From Zobellia russellii (GTDB lineage Bacteria; Bacteroidota; Bacteroidia; Flavobacteriales; Flavobacteriaceae): a stretch of DNA of 64,000 nucleotides. The stretch covers positions 124,001 through 188,000 of the forward strand of contig NZ_JACSOI010000003.1 in the NCBI RefSeq assembly GCF_018728565.1. Direction: 5' to 3'. The first letter of the stretch is position 1. Every line of letters starts with the position of its first letter. The notes under the pieces were generated by a model. It saw only the letters and a list, made by a program, of their open reading frames with translations. It ran no database searches and was not told the origin of the DNA. The position numbers and the translations under genes were made by a program. This document shows positions 63,551-64,000 of the stretch, one piece after another.

Positions 63551-63729
63551 ACTTTGTCTTTTAGGATAAGGAAGTTGGTATAAAGGCCTGTCCGTTATTC
63601 AAAAGTACAGTTTTGTTTTAAATGGTTATGACGCTAGGGGTGGAGTATCATGGAATTTCAATAAACCTATGACATTATGGGATTACCATTGCTAATGAGT
63701 ATATTCGAACAACAAAAAATGACAGCGTA

Positions 63730-64000
63730 ATGAAGGTTTTATTTATTGGGGGAACGGGAAATATAAGTACAGCATCTAGCCTCCTGGCGGTGGAAAGAGG
63801 TGTTGACCTTTATCATTTGAACAGAGGTACAAATAAGGCGGGACTGGCTGGTGTGAATACAATTTTAGGCGATATAAATAAACCGGAGGAACTTGCTGAA
63901 TTACAAAAGCATACCTGGGATGTGGTAGTTAATTGGATTGCCTTTACACCCGAAGATATAGAGCGTGATATTCAATTGTTTCAAGGAAAGACAAAACAGT
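63730..64000 (+). CDS. NAD-dependent epimerase/dehydratase-like (SDR) protein, 5' part only
   Basis: 90 codons from ATG 63730 to the window edge. The N-terminal MKVLFIGGTGNISTASSLLA is a Rossmann GGTGNIS motif of extended or atypical SDR enzymes; HLNRGTNKAG and ILGDINKPEELAEL follow as the second strand and cofactor-specificity region. VVVNWIAFTPEDIERDIQLF suggests the family of NAD-dependent epimerases acting on sugars. The rest and the catalytic YxxxK lie outside. Confidence 0.8.
   Translation, partial: MKVLFIGGTGNISTASSLLAVERGVDLYHLNRGTNKAGLAGVNTILGDINKPEELAELQKHTWDVVVNWIAFTPEDIERDIQLFQGKTKQ

Overview
The window is chromosomal DNA of a marine, polysaccharide-degrading member of the Flavobacteriaceae (Bacteroidota), in the style of Zobellia, Maribacter or Arenibacter; the genus is inference. 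The evidence is two SusC/SusD pairs, two one-protein hybrid two-component systems (HTCS), exported sulfatase and formylglycine-generating enzyme homologues, many lipoproteins, weak Shine-Dalgarno signals, and several promoters resembling the Bacteroidota TTG-N19-TAnnTTTG pattern. I see no tRNA, rRNA, CRISPR array, insertion sequence or phage gene.

Layout. (1) 1-12.3 kb: a sulfatase running off the left edge, a divergent HTCS, then a tight four-gene exported cluster: Tat beta-propeller, planctomycete-type cytochrome c/DUF1549-DUF1553 lipoprotein, DUF1501 Tat protein, and a membrane protein with a second cytochrome c domain. (2) 12.3-34.4 kb: a xylan/xylose locus. A LacI regulator faces xylB-xylA-tal across a region with a strong palindrome. 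A second HTCS and an unrelated small membrane gene follow, then GH10 xylanase, GPH-type symporter and GH43 xylosidase/arabinofuranosidase. SusC, SusD and a large FG-GAP/ASPIC lipoprotein sit on the opposite strand. Xylan would be cut outside, imported by SusCD, carried across the inner membrane by the symporter, trimmed by the cytoplasmic GH43, and converted by XylA, XylB and transaldolase. (3) 34.9-40.4 kb: an MFS sugar transporter, a Tat Gfo/Idh/MocA oxidoreductase, and a lipoprotein formylglycine-generating enzyme paired with galactokinase. (4) 40.4-45.2 kb: two LytTR response regulators flanking a universal stress protein, thioredoxin reductase, and a tandem pair of small secreted paralogues. 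(5) 45.4-52.1 kb: an orphan SusC/SusD pair facing a translationally coupled BioF/Kbl-like PLP enzyme and dipeptide epimerase. (6) 52.3-64 kb: mostly housekeeping and envelope genes: a PadR-PspC-GIN-domain set, DUF4870/NTF2, DUF4442, AIM24-like, DUF2461, a lone receiver, NudK, a PBP4-like carboxypeptidase, a 65-residue unknown, divergent oxyR/dps, a TfoX-like protein, and an SDR-type reductase cut by the right edge.

Most worth a second look: the cytochrome/DUF1501 cluster beside an HTCS without SusCD, the LytTR regulator whose phospho-acceptor Asp is Thr, the anchored FGE with both catalytic cysteines, the palindrome controlling the xylose operon, the acidic repeats at the end of the PspC protein, and terminators that lie inside the 3' ends of convergent genes. 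Most true starts were chosen downstream of the longest possible frame, because the longer versions begin at TTG or precede an obvious signal peptide.
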